Shown here piece by piece: positions 1 through 7,914 of a DNA stretch of 63,442 nucleotides. The notes below the pieces were generated by a model. That model worked only from the letters and a program-made list of their open reading frames with translations, did no database searches and had not been told where the DNA came from. The position numbers were made by a program, and so were the translations under genes. The DNA comes from an uncultured Eubacteriales bacterium (lineage in GTDB: Bacteria > Bacillota > Clostridia > Oscillospirales > Oscillospiraceae): assembly GCA_900549475.1 (NCBI GenBank), contig UROF01000013.1, positions 1 to 63,442 on the forward strand, written 5' to 3'. Position 1 is the stretch's first letter; every line of letters begins with the position of its first letter.

Positions 1-294
1 TTTGAAGGCGGCCAGATGCCTCTGGCCCGCCGCATCCCCAAGCGCGGCTTCAACAACATCTTTGCTAAGCCTCTGGAGATCATCAACCTCAGCGCTCTGA
101 ACGCTTTCGAGGACGGCGATACCGTTACCGCCCAGGCGCTGCTGGACAAGGGCATCCTCAGCAAGTGCGAGTATGGCTACAAGGTTCTTGGCAACGGTAA
201 GGTGACCAAGAAGGTCACTGTGGAGGCTTCCGCATTCTCCCAGTCCGCTAAGGAAGCCATCGAGGCGGCTGGTGGGAAGGCAGAGGTGAAGTAA
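1..294 (+). CDS. rplO: 50S ribosomal protein L15 (5' end outside window)
   Basis: L15 binds 23S rRNA late in assembly of the large subunit. The frame is open from base 1 and reads FEGGQMPLARRIPKRGF, the conserved L15 motif, so the true start lies upstream and the ATG at 16 is internal. About 97 C-terminal residues are visible. The stop codon lies one base before secY, the standard spc-operon arrangement, so the two are surely co-transcribed. Confidence 0.96.
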   Translation, partial: FEGGQMPLARRIPKRGFNNIFAKPLEIINLSALNAFEDGDTVTAQALLDKGILSKCEYGYKVLGNGKVTKKVTVEASAFSQSAKEAIEAAGGKAEVK

Positions 295-295
295 G

Positions 296-1576
296 ATGAT
301 CCAAACCATTCGCAAGGCGTGGGGCATCCCCGAGCTGCGGAAAAAGATCGTATTTACTTTGCTTATCCTCCTTATTTACCGCATCGGCAGCGCCATCCCG
401 GTGCCCTACGTGGACACCAACACCCTGGGCAACTACCTGGACGGTATGGGCACCACCATCCTGGGCCTGTACGACGTGATGAGCGGCGGCGCCTTCGCTA
501 TGGCGACGGTTTTTGCCCTGGGTATCCAGCCCTATATCAACAGCTCCATCATTATCCAGCTGCTGACCGTGGCTATCCCCGCTCTGGAGCGGATGGCCCG
601 TGACGGCGGCGAGGAGGGCAAGCGGAAGATCCAGTCCATTACCCGCTACGCCACTGTGGCCATCGCCCTTCTGCAGGCCCTCGGTTACTACTGGATCATG
701 AGCAGCAACAACATCCTGACCAACACCAGCGTGTGGGCTGCCCTGGTCATTATCGTGTCCTTTGTGGCTGGCTCCAGCTTCCTGATGTGGCTGGGTGAGC
801 AGTGCAACGAGTTCGGTGTGGGCAACGGTATCTCCATGATCCTGTTCGCCGGCATCATCTCCCGGATCCCCTCCATGGTTTCCCGGATCAGCAGCGGCAT
901 TACCAGCGGCACGCTGTTCTGGCCCTGGGTGATCCTGATCGTAGTGGGTATTCTGCTGCTGGTCGTCCTGATCGTCTTTGTCAGCGACGCCGAGCGCCGC
1001 ATCCCGGTCCAGTACGCCAAGCGTCAGGTGGGCCGCAAGATGTACGGTGGTCAGTCCAGCAACCTGCCCATGAAGGTGAATATGTCCGGCGTTCTGCCTG
1101 TCATCTTCGCTCAGTCCATCGCTTCTATTCCCGCTACCATCGGTGCGTTCCTGCCGGCTCCCGCCGAGGGCTCCTTCTGGGCCGCCCTGCTGGACGCTAT
1201 CGATACCAAGTCTGTGCTGTATATGATCGTGTACTTCCTCATGATCATCGGCTTCAGCTATTTCTACGCTACCATCCAGTTCAACCCTGTTGAGATCTCC
1301 AACAACCTCAAGCGCAACGGCGGGTTTATCCCCGGCTTCCGTCCGGGCAAGCCCACCAGCGACTTCATTGCCAAGGTCCTCAGCAAGATCACCCTCTTCG
1401 GTGCCATCTATCTGGGTATCGTGGCCATCGTCCCCCTGCTGGCTGACAAGTTCCTGCCCATTACCGTGGGCATCGGCGGAACTTCCGTCATCATCGTGGT
1501 GGGCGTTGCGCTGGAGACCGTCAAAGCCCTGGAGTCCCAGATGCTGATGCGTCAGTACAAGGGCTTCCTGGAGTAA
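296..1576 (+). CDS. secY: preprotein translocase subunit SecY
   Basis: SecY is the channel subunit of the Sec translocon in the cytoplasmic membrane, working with SecE, SecG and SecA. The 426-residue product has the usual length and the ten hydrophobic segments expected. Recognisable blocks include the start IQTIRKAWGIPELRKKI, the PYINSSIIIQLL segment (plug/TM2 region) and the C-terminal GTSVIIVVGVALETVKALESQ helix. It lies between rplO and adk as in most Firmicutes. The start is the ATG one base after the rplO stop, preceded by a GAGGTG ribosome site inside rplO. Confidence 0.98.
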   Translation: MIQTIRKAWGIPELRKKIVFTLLILLIYRIGSAIPVPYVDTNTLGNYLDGMGTTILGLYDVMSGGAFAMATVFALGIQPYINSSIIIQLLTVAIPALERMARDGGEEGKRKIQSITRYATVAIALLQALGYYWIMSSNNILTNTSVWAALVIIVSFVAGSSFLMWLGEQCNEFGVGNGISMILFAGIISRIPSMVSRISSGITSGTLFWPWVILIVVGILLLVVLIVFVSDAERRIPVQYAKRQVGRKMYGGQSSNLPMKVNMSGVLPVIFAQSIASIPATIGAFLPAPAEGSFWAALLDAIDTKSVLYMIVYFLMIIGFSYFYATIQFNPVEISNNLKRNGGFIPGFRPGKPTSDFIAKVLSKITLFGAIYLGIVAIVPLLADKFLPITVGIGGTSVIIVVGVALETVKALESQMLMRQYKGFLE

Positions 1577-1588
1577 GGAGAATACGTC

Positions 1589-2227
1589 ATGAAATTGATT
1601 TTATTAGGCGCTCCCGGTGCCGGAAAGGGCACCCAGGCGGAGATCCTGTGCAAAAAGCTTGGGATCCCCTCCATTTCCACCGGCAACATTCTGCGTGCTG
1701 CCATCAAGGATGGCACTCCCACCGGTCTCAAGGCCAAGAGCTATATTGATGCCGGTAAGTTGGTGCCTGATGAAGTCATCATCGGGATCGTGAATGAACG
1801 TCTCAGCCAGGACGATTGTGCGAAGGGCTACATCCTCGACGGTGTGCCCCGCACCATCGCCCAGGCCGAGGCCCTGGAGAAGGCCGGCATCCAGTTCGAC
1901 GCCGTCGTCTCCATCGAGATCTCCGAGGATGAGATCCTGCGGCGCATGAGCGGCCGCCGGGTCTGCGAGGCCTGCGGCTCCAGTTACAATGTAGAGGCGC
2001 TTCCCCCCCGGGTGGAGGGCATCTGCGACAACTGCGGCGGCAAGCTGATCCAGCGCAAGGATGATACGCCTGAGACCGTGCGTGAGCGGTTGAAGGTCTA
2101 TCATACAGAGACGGAGCCCCTGGTCGACTTCTATGCGGATCGGGGCCTGCTCAAGAGAGTGGCGGTGACCGACACCAAGGAGGCCACTTCCCGGAAGATC
2201 CTGTCTGTTTTGGGGATTGAAGAATGA
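1589..2227 (+). CDS. adk: adenylate kinase (zinc-type lid)
   Basis: Adenylate kinase interconverts AMP, ATP and ADP in the cytoplasm. The 212-residue product begins MKLILLGAPGAGKGTQ, containing the P-loop. The LID region (about residues 125-165) carries two CxxC pairs (CEAC and CDNC), the zinc-binding lid typical of Gram-positive enzymes rather than the hydrogen-bonded lid of E. coli. It follows secY by 12 bases with GGAG as ribosome site, and its last codon overlaps the map start (ATGA), which suggests translational coupling. Confidence 0.97.
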   Translation: MKLILLGAPGAGKGTQAEILCKKLGIPSISTGNILRAAIKDGTPTGLKAKSYIDAGKLVPDEVIIGIVNERLSQDDCAKGYILDGVPRTIAQAEALEKAGIQFDAVVSIEISEDEILRRMSGRRVCEACGSSYNVEALPPRVEGICDNCGGKLIQRKDDTPETVRERLKVYHTETEPLVDFYADRGLLKRVAVTDTKEATSRKILSVLGIEE

Positions 2228-2988
2228 TTACCCTCAAATCCAGTCATGAGATCGAATTGATGCGCCGGGCGGGGAAAATTACCGCGGCAGCTCGTGCTTT
2301 GGCAGGAGAAATGGTAGCCCCCGGCGTAACAACCCATGAAATTGACAAAGCAGTACACCGTTTCATCAAATCGCAGGGCGCCGTACCTTCCTTCCTGCAT
2401 TACCAGGGGTATCCGGCCAGTGTCTGCATCTCGGTGAATGATGAAGTGATCCACGGGATCCCGGGCAGCCGGGTCCTAAAGGAGGGCGACATCGTCTCCG
2501 TGGATGTGGGGGCCTATATCGGCGGGTTTCACGGCGACTGCGCGGCCACCTTTGCCTGCGGACGGATCTCTGAGGAGGCCCAGAAGCTGATCGAGGTGAC
2601 CCGGCAGAGCTTCTTCGAGGGGCTGAAATATGCCCGGGAGGGCTTCCGCCTGCCGGACTTGTCCGGCGCCATCCAGCACTATGTGGAGCAAAACGGCTTC
2701 TCTGTGGTCCGGGAATATGTGGGCCACGGCATCGGAACCCAGATGCATGAGGCGCCGGAAGTCCCCAACTATGTGGAGCCGCGGATGGGACGCCCCCGGT
2801 TTTTGCGGGGCATGACCATTGCAGTGGAACCGATGGTGAATGCGGGCGGAGCCGGTATCAAAGTGATGCCGGACGGTTGGACGGTGAAAACCGCCGACGG
2901 ACGGCTGTCTGCGCACTATGAAAACACCATCCTGATTACTGACGGGGAGCCGGAGCTTCTGACGGACCCTGATGCGAAAGCGGAGTAA
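2224..2988 (+). CDS. map: type I methionine aminopeptidase
   Basis: The enzyme removes the initiator methionine from nascent proteins using a dinuclear metal centre. The 254-residue product shows the pita-bread fold signatures in order: SVDVGAYIGGFHGDCAATF with metal-ligand aspartates, GHGIGTQMHEAPEVPN with the ligand histidine, and AVEPMVN with a ligand glutamate. There is no N-terminal zinc-finger extension, so it is the short type Ia form. Its start overlaps the adk stop by four bases. Confidence 0.97.
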   Translation: MITLKSSHEIELMRRAGKITAAARALAGEMVAPGVTTHEIDKAVHRFIKSQGAVPSFLHYQGYPASVCISVNDEVIHGIPGSRVLKEGDIVSVDVGAYIGGFHGDCAATFACGRISEEAQKLIEVTRQSFFEGLKYAREGFRLPDLSGAIQHYVEQNGFSVVREYVGHGIGTQMHEAPEVPNYVEPRMGRPRFLRGMTIAVEPMVNAGGAGIKVMPDGWTVKTADGRLSAHYENTILITDGEPELLTDPDAKAE

Positions 2989-2993
2989 TCAAT

Positions 2994-3278
2994 ATGGATA
3001 TTGTGCGATCAGATATTGTGAAATCCACTGCCGGCAGGGACAAGGGGAAGTTCTTCTTTGTCCTGGCGGAGGAAGAAGATGTCCTCCTGTTGGCAGACGG
3101 CAAGACCCGGAAACTGGAGAATCCTAAGCGGAAAAAACGCAAGCATACCGAGTTTGCGGCCCGCTACCAGTGCCGGGTGGCCGAGAAGATCAGAAGCGAT
3201 GAAAAGATCACAAACAGTGAGCTTCGCAAGACCCTTGCCATCTTTGGCGAGGAAGGTAATCCAGACCAGGAGGGATGA
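2994..3278 (+). CDS. KOW-domain RNA-binding protein (L14e-like)
   Basis: This 94-residue basic protein belongs to the small KOW-domain family found between map and infA in Clostridia and some Bacilli. The N-terminal half (about residues 1-45, VRSDIVKSTAGRDKGKFFFV then LLADGKTRKLENPKRKKRKH) has the KOW/L14e look and a lysine-arginine-rich strand, so RNA binding is likely. The family has no firmly established role; ribosome association or assembly is an inference from the location. Five bases separate it from map and four from the infA start. Confidence 0.85.
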   Translation: MDIVRSDIVKSTAGRDKGKFFFVLAEEEDVLLLADGKTRKLENPKRKKRKHTEFAARYQCRVAEKIRSDEKITNSELRKTLAIFGEEGNPDQEG

Positions 3279-3282
3279 GCAC

Positions 3283-3501
3283 TTGGCGAAATCCGATATG
3301 ATCGAGGTAGAGGGCGTTGTCGTAGAGGCGCTCCCCAACACCACGTTCCAAGTAGACATTGGAAATGGCCACACGATCTTGGCCCATATTTCCGGAAAAC
3401 TCAGAATGAATTTTATCAGAATTCTGCCTGGTGACAAAGTCACGGTGGAGATGTCCCCCTATGATCTGACCCGTGGCCGGATTACCTGGCGTAGTAAGTA
3501 G
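3283..3501 (+). CDS. infA: translation initiation factor IF-1 (TTG start)
   Basis: IF-1 binds the ribosomal A site during initiation. The 72-residue S1/OB-fold product reads MAKSDMIEVEGVVVEALPN and ends RGRITWRSK, the family hallmarks. The start is the TTG at 3283: it gives the canonical MAK-D-IEVEG N terminus and has AGGAGGG eight bases upstream, whereas the in-frame ATG at 3298 would remove the conserved first five residues. A gene caller that prefers ATG would misplace this start. Confidence 0.95.
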   Translation: MAKSDMIEVEGVVVEALPNTTFQVDIGNGHTILAHISGKLRMNFIRILPGDKVTVEMSPYDLTRGRITWRSK

Positions 3502-3514
3502 GAGGTTACACAAC

Positions 3515-3628
3515 ATGAAAGTTAGACCGTCCGTTAAGCCCATGTGCGAAAAGTGCAAGATTATTCGCCGTAAGGGTCGCCTGATGGTGATCTGCGAGAA
3601 TCCTAAGCATAAGCAGAGACAGGGCTAA
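3515..3628 (+). CDS. rpmJ: 50S ribosomal protein L36 (zinc-ribbon form)
   Basis: This 37-codon gene reads MKVRPSVKPMCEKCK at its start and ends ENPKHKQRQG. Cysteines 11, 14 and 27 and histidine 32 form the zinc ribbon, so it is the zinc-dependent C+ form of L36. AGGAGG lies about ten bases before the ATG. It sits between infA and rpsM as in other Firmicutes. It is short enough to be missed by length cut-offs. Confidence 0.96.
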   Translation: MKVRPSVKPMCEKCKIIRRKGRLMVICENPKHKQRQG

Positions 3629-3651
3629 GTGAATTTGGAGGTGCTTTGACT

Positions 3652-4020
3652 ATGGCAAGAATTGCCGGTATTGACCTGCCCAAGGATAAGCGAATCGAGA
3701 TCGGACTCACTTATATCTATGGTATTGGCAGAAAGAGCGCCAAGGATATCCTGGCGCAGACGGGCATTGACCCCGACACCCGTGTGAAGGACCTGACCGA
3801 GGCTGACGAGGCCAAGCTCCGTGAGGCCATTGACCACGGCTACATGGTGGAGGGCGACCTGCGCCGCAGCGTGGCTCTGGACATCAAGCGTCTGAGCGAG
3901 GTTGGCTGCTATCGCGGTATCCGTCATCGCCGCGGCCTGCCCGTGCGCGGTCAGCGCAGCAAGACCAACGCCCGCACCCGCAAGGGTCCCAAGAAGACCA
4001 TCGCCAACAAGAAGAAGTAA
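3652..4020 (+). CDS. rpsM: 30S ribosomal protein S13
   Basis: S13 sits in the head of the small subunit and contacts tRNA and the large subunit. The 122-residue product begins MARIAGIDLPKDKRIEIGL and ends with the basic tail RKGPKKTIANKKK. The ATG at 3652 is chosen over an in-frame TTG at 3646 because it gives the universal MARIAG start and has GGAGG about ten bases upstream. It opens the alpha-operon part of the cluster (S13-S11-S4-alpha-L17). Confidence 0.97.
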   Translation: MARIAGIDLPKDKRIEIGLTYIYGIGRKSAKDILAQTGIDPDTRVKDLTEADEAKLREAIDHGYMVEGDLRRSVALDIKRLSEVGCYRGIRHRRGLPVRGQRSKTNARTRKGPKKTIANKKK

Positions 4021-4035
4021 GGAGGGAGAAAGAAC

Positions 4036-4437
4036 ATGGCTGCACCTAAGACTGGCAAGAAGGTTATCCGCCGCCGCCGCGAAAAGAAGAACATTGAAAA
4101 GGGCCAGGTCCATATCCGTTCTTCCTTCAACAACACCATGGTGACCGTCACCGACACCCAGGGCAACGCGATTTCCTGGGCTTCCTCCGGTGGACAGGGT
4201 TTCCGTGGCAGCAAGAAATCCACCCCCTTTGCCGCGCAGACCGCCGCTGAGGTGGCCGCCCGCGCCGCGATGGAGCATGGCCTGAAGACCGTTGAGGTCT
4301 TTGTTAAGGGCCCCGGCCAGGGCCGTGAGGCTGCCATCCGTGCGCTGCAGGCCGTGGGTCTGGAAGTGACCATGATCAAGGATGTCACCCCCATCCCCCA
4401 CAACGGCTGCCGCCCCCCCAAGCGCCGCCGCGTCTAA
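4036..4437 (+). CDS. rpsK: 30S ribosomal protein S11
   Basis: S11 lines the platform of the 30S subunit near the decoding region. The 133-residue product has the family blocks HIRSSFNNTMVTVTD, GFRGSKKSTPFAAQ and the C-terminal IKDVTPIPHNGCRPPKRRRV. AAGGAGGGAG precedes the ATG. It lies 15 bases after rpsM and is clearly in the same operon. Confidence 0.98.
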   Translation: MAAPKTGKKVIRRRREKKNIEKGQVHIRSSFNNTMVTVTDTQGNAISWASSGGQGFRGSKKSTPFAAQTAAEVAARAAMEHGLKTVEVFVKGPGQGREAAIRALQAVGLEVTMIKDVTPIPHNGCRPPKRRRV

Positions 4438-4463
4438 TTCGGAAGAAGGAGGAAACTTAAATT

Positions 4464-5069
4464 ATGGCTAAGAATATGCAGCCTGTAGCTAAGCGCTGCA
4501 AGGCTCTGGGCATCTCCCCCGCTGCCATGGGTTACGCTAAGAAGACCACTGAGCGCAACTCCGGCAACCAGGTGAGAAAGAAGAAGAGTGAGTATGCCCT
4601 CCAGCTCCAGGAGAAGCAGAAGGTCAAGTTTGTCTACGGCATCATGGAGAAGCAGTTCCGTGCTTACTACGAGAAGGCTGCTCGTATGCCCGGCAAGACC
4701 GGTGATGAGCTGCTGAGCCTCATCGAGCGCCGCCTGGACAACGTGGTGTACCGCCTTGGCTTTGCCATGACCCGCCGCGAGGCCCGTCAGCTGGTGAGCC
4801 ACGCCCACTTCACCGTCAACGGTCAGAAGGTCAACATCCCCTCCTATCTCGTGAAGGTCGGCGATGTGATCGAGGTTAAGGAAAGCAGCCGCTCTTCTGT
4901 GAAGTTCAAGCGCCTGCTGGGCGAGGATGCTCCCAGCGTTCTGGTTCCCCAGTGGCTTGACCGCCAGAAGGACGCTCTCAAGGGCTCCGTTTCCCGCCTG
5001 CCCGTGAGAGAGGATATCAACGATATGCCCATCGAGGAGCACCTCATCGTCGAGCTGTACTCCAAGTAA
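4464..5069 (+). CDS. rpsD: 30S ribosomal protein S4
   Basis: S4 starts assembly of the 30S body and is often the translational repressor of the alpha operon. The 201-residue product has an S4 N-terminal domain and, at about residues 92-155, the S4 RNA-binding domain (RRLDNVVYRLGFAMTRREARQLVSHAHFTVNG). The N terminus has only one cysteine, so it is the zinc-free form. AGGAGG precedes the ATG; the gene keeps its usual place before rpoA. Confidence 0.97.
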   Translation: MAKNMQPVAKRCKALGISPAAMGYAKKTTERNSGNQVRKKKSEYALQLQEKQKVKFVYGIMEKQFRAYYEKAARMPGKTGDELLSLIERRLDNVVYRLGFAMTRREARQLVSHAHFTVNGQKVNIPSYLVKVGDVIEVKESSRSSVKFKRLLGEDAPSVLVPQWLDRQKDALKGSVSRLPVREDINDMPIEEHLIVELYSK

Positions 5070-5157
5070 TTGGAGCTTACCCTCGAGCTATCACACGAAC
5101 TGAATTTAGGGGTGGACCGTTGCAGGATGGTCTGCCAGATAAGGAGGGTAAAACTGC

Positions 5158-6111
5158 ATGATTGAAATTGAGAAGCCTCAGATCGAGTGTATCGAAACTC
5201 CTGGTGATGATTCCTATGGGAAGTATGTGATCGAGCCTCTGGAGCGCGGTTACGGCACCACCTTGGGTAACGCTCTGCGCCGTATCATGCTCTCTTCCCT
5301 GCCCGGAACCGCTGCCACCAGCATCAAGATCGCAGGTGTTCAGCATGAGTTTACCACCATCCCCGGCGTCAAAGAGGATGTGACGGAGATCGTGCTGAAT
5401 ATCAAGCAGCTGATCACTAAGCTCCACAGCGAGGGTGTGAAGACGGTCTTTATTGAGGCTGTCGGCCCCTGCGAAGTCACCGCCGGCGACATCAAGAGCG
5501 ATGGCGAGGTGGAGGTCCTGAATCCGGATCTGCACATCGCCACCCTGGGCAGCGGCGCTACGCTGAACATGGAGATCACGCTCAGTCACGGCCGTGGCTA
5601 CGTCCCTGCCGAGCGGAATAAGGCCCAGCAGAACAATGTCATCGGTGTGATCCCTGTGGATTCCATCTATACGCCTGTGTACAAGGTGAACTACACCATT
5701 GAGAACACCCGCGTGGGGAACATGACCGACTTTGATAAGCTGACCATCGAGGTGTGGACTGACTCCACCATCTCCGCCCGGGATGCTGTGTCCCTTGGTG
5801 CCAAGATCCTCTGCGACCACTTCACCCTGTTCACTGACCTGAGTGAAACCGTGGGCTCCAAGTCCACTGTGGTGGAGAAAGCGGAGACCCAGCGGGATAA
5901 GGTCTTGGAGCTGACCATCGAGGAGCTGGATCTCAGCGTCCGCAGCTTCAACTGCCTCAAGCGCGCCAACATCAACACGGTGGAGGATCTGATCTCCAAG
6001 ACCGAGGATGAGATGATGAAGGTGCGTAACCTGGGCCGCAAGTCCCTGGAGGAAGTTATCAACAAGCTGGCCATGATGGGCCTGTCCCTGGCCGACGAAG
6101 ACAACAATTGA
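5158..6111 (+). CDS. rpoA: DNA-directed RNA polymerase subunit alpha
   Basis: Alpha dimerises to nucleate core RNA polymerase and its C-terminal domain contacts UP elements and activators. The 317-residue product contains the N-terminal signature ERGYGTTLGNALRRIMLSSLPG, a short acidic linker near residue 235, and the alpha-CTD with helix-hairpin-helix residues (SVRSFNCLKRANINTVEDL, VRNLGRKSLEEV). AAGGAGG precedes the ATG. The 88-base gap after rpsD shows no terminator. Confidence 0.98.
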   Translation: MIEIEKPQIECIETPGDDSYGKYVIEPLERGYGTTLGNALRRIMLSSLPGTAATSIKIAGVQHEFTTIPGVKEDVTEIVLNIKQLITKLHSEGVKTVFIEAVGPCEVTAGDIKSDGEVEVLNPDLHIATLGSGATLNMEITLSHGRGYVPAERNKAQQNNVIGVIPVDSIYTPVYKVNYTIENTRVGNMTDFDKLTIEVWTDSTISARDAVSLGAKILCDHFTLFTDLSETVGSKSTVVEKAETQRDKVLELTIEELDLSVRSFNCLKRANINTVEDLISKTEDEMMKVRNLGRKSLEEVINKLAMMGLSLADEDNN

Positions 6112-6207
6112 GGATGCCGCCTGTGACCGCCTTTGGCGGCGCAGTGCGCGTATCATACTGTACCTGCCCGGAGAGGCAGGAACGCCTTTTGAAGGAGGAA
6201 ACCTACA

Positions 6208-6549
6208 ATGCCCGGAACTCGTAAGCTCGGTAAAACTACCGACCAGCGCAGAGCGATGCTCCGTCAGCAGGTGACCGATTTCCTGGACAACGGTAAGATG
6301 GAATCCACCGTCACCCGCTGCAAGGAGATCCGCCCCCTGGCTGAGAAGATGATCACCCTGGGTAAGAAGGGCGACCTGGCTGCTTACCGTCAGGCCATGA
6401 CCTTCATCACCCGTGAGGATGTGGTCAAGAAGATCTTCAAGGAGATCGCCCCCAACTATGCGGAGCGCAATGGCGGCTACACCCGTATCACCCGTACCGG
6501 CGTGCGCCGCGGCGATGCCGCTGAGACCGCTGTCATCGAGCTGGTCTGA
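6208..6549 (+). CDS. rplQ: 50S ribosomal protein L17
   Basis: L17 is located near the peptide exit tunnel. The 113-residue product reads MPGTRKLGKTTDQRRAMLRQQ at the start and ends with GGYTRITRTGVRRGDAAETAVIELV, both family hallmarks. It has a good GAAGGAGG ribosome site and is the last gene of the operon: a strong hairpin terminator follows 17 bases later. Confidence 0.98.
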   Translation: MPGTRKLGKTTDQRRAMLRQQVTDFLDNGKMESTVTRCKEIRPLAEKMITLGKKGDLAAYRQAMTFITREDVVKKIFKEIAPNYAERNGGYTRITRTGVRRGDAAETAVIELV

Positions 6550-6565
6550 TCTGCCTGTTATAAGA

Positions 6566-6614
6566 AAAAGCCCTTTCGTGTGTGGGAGTACTACACATAC
6601 GAAAGGGCTTTTTT
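6566..6614. terminator. bidirectional intrinsic terminator closing the ribosomal operon
   Basis: Arms AAAAGCCCTTTCGT and ACGAAAGGGCTTTT with a few more pairs (TGTG/CACA) enclose a short loop. The 3' arm runs into a T tract, and the 5' arm is preceded by an A run, so it should also stop transcripts arriving on the minus strand from the vWA gene, whose frame runs into this hairpin. Confidence 0.93.
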
Positions 6615-7346
6615 GTATGTCGGGAGGATAAAGTCCTGAGAGACGACCTCGTCAATGACGATATCGGTAGCACCCGCCTTGGAGATATTGGCGGCCAGCT
6701 CCGCAAACAACTCCTCCAGGTCCGCCGCATCGGGTGTGACGGCTACATGGGTGGCACTGGGGTCTGTCGCCCAGTTATCCAGGGTGGATACATCCACACC
6801 GTCTGTCCCTACAAGGCCGATGCAATAAATGATGATGCCTTTGGCACGGGCTGCGGCGGCAACAGGAGCCGGAGGAGGACCGGCTGTGGTCTTGCCGTCT
6901 GTAAAGAGGACGATGACCTTGTTCTGTACGGAGGAGCCGTCCAGAAGCTGGGTTGCCTTGGCAAAAGCATCAGCATGATTGGTGGTTCCCCCTGCTGCCA
7001 GCGAGTCCACCGCATTCTTGAGGGTATCCACAGATGTGATCAGCTGCGTATTGGCCACGGCAGTGTCCGCGAAGCTGACAATGGCGATATGGCTGCCGGA
7101 ACCAATGATATCATCCTGGGCACCGCCGGTAGCTTCAGAGATAATGTCAATAAAGGTTTTGGCGCCGTCCTTCATATTGGTTAAAGGCGTACCGGTCATG
7201 CTGCCGGAACGGTCTAACACAAGTACGATGTCTGTGGGATTGGAGACAATGTCCGGAGCGGCTGTGAGGGCGAGGGTCACTTTCAGCGAGCCGTCACAGG
7301 CGATCTGGTCGGTACTGATGACCTTGTTTGAATTTGTAACACCCAT
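6591..7346 (-). CDS. von Willebrand factor A domain protein, 3'-truncated
   Basis: The 251-residue product has one vWA domain (about residues 40-225) with an intact metal-ion-dependent adhesion site: DRSGS, a conserved threonine in GGTTNHAD, and FTDGK. No signal peptide is visible. AGAAGGAGGT precedes the ATG. Clostridial relatives that I recall continue after the vWA domain into a beta-sandwich repeat domain; here the frame stops resembling protein-coding sequence at about 6628 (after IVIDEVVSQDF) and runs into the rplQ terminator, using a stop inside it. I infer loss of the 3' part by deletion. The protein may still fold, since the vWA domain is complete. Confidence 0.8.
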   Translation of the reverse strand: MGVTNSNKVISTDQIACDGSLKVTLALTAAPDIVSNPTDIVLVLDRSGSMTGTPLTNMKDGAKTFIDIISEATGGAQDDIIGSGSHIAIVSFADTAVANTQLITSVDTLKNAVDSLAAGGTTNHADAFAKATQLLDGSSVQNKVIVLFTDGKTTAGPPPAPVAAAARAKGIIIYCIGLVGTDGVDVSTLDNWATDPSATHVAVTPDAADLEELFAELAANISKAGATDIVIDEVVSQDFILPTYKKALSYV

Positions 7347-7428
7347 TGTGTTACCTCCTTCTGGGGAATTTCCCCCTACAGTGTATGCATACTCTGCTGC
7401 TGTTGACCCGAGGGGAAAGGATTGTCAA

Positions 7429-7457
7429 TTGACATGAGGCGGAGAAGCCGCTATAGT
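7429..7457 (+). promoter_or_regulatory. strong sigma-A promoter of a non-coding unit
   Basis: TTGACA (7429-7434) and TATAGT (7452-7457) are separated by exactly 17 bases. No ORF with a ribosome site follows before the terminator at 7562-7593. Confidence 0.8.
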
Positions 7458-7462
7458 ATATA

Positions 7463-7593
7463 GGCAAAGATAATGAAGCAAAGGGCGTAGAGACGCCACA
7501 TTTTGCCAGCATGTTGATGACATGTTTTATGGAATTGCCTGGACCTCAGCAACCTCCGCAAGAATCCGGCATACTATGCCGGATTCTTTTTTT
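7463..7593 (+). ncRNA. candidate structured small RNA, about 131 nt
   Basis: A consensus promoter at 7429-7457 and an intrinsic terminator at 7562-7593 bracket 131 bases without an ORF. The predicted RNA folds into successive helices: GGCAAA (7463) with TTTGCC (7502); inside it GGCGT/ACGCC (7484-7497) with an AGAG loop; CATGT/ACATG (7510-7524); TTGC/GCAA (7535-7552); then the terminator hairpin. It matches no riboswitch or housekeeping RNA consensus that I know (not 4.5S SRP, T-box or SAM). Because the downstream ABC operon has its own promoter at 7741, I favour a free-standing sRNA over a leader, but a terminating riboswitch is possible. Confidence 0.6.
7562..7593 (+). terminator. intrinsic terminator of the small RNA
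   Basis: Perfect ten-base arms GAATCCGGCA and TGCCGGATTC with a five-base loop, followed by seven T residues. Confidence 0.92.
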
Positions 7594-7740
7594 GTTTATT
7601 TGCCCCATAACAGGCACCTTACCACAGGGGTGTTGGTGAAATAGCAAAAAACAGAAAGACAATATTGTCAAAAACAACGAAAACAGGTCATAATCAGTCA
7701 TGCTATTACAATGTTTTGACGTATTTTTGCCAAAATCCTA

Positions 7741-7770
7741 TTGACAATTCCAAGCTTTTTGGTATATTAT
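7741..7770 (+). promoter_or_regulatory. promoter of the amino-acid ABC operon
   Basis: TTGACA at 7741-7746 followed by TATATT (7763, spacing 16) or TATTAT (7765, spacing 18). It leaves a 5' untranslated region of about 140 bases before the permease. Confidence 0.65.
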
Positions 7771-7914
7771 ATCATCATCCTGTCAGAGAGAAATACAAGA
7801 GATCAGAATATGGCAGGGTTGTGACAAGTTTTGTAGGTTTGTCGCTCAGGATGCCGGGGAATCAACAGGCGCTGAATGACACTGAAAGAAACAGATCAGA
7901 AAGGGAGTATAAGG

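Noticed and set aside
7463..7593. 6S, SRP or T-box identity for the small RNA
   Set aside because: No GGAAG/GNRA SRP core, no large central bubble of 6S, no T-box AGGGTGG element; I left the class unassigned.
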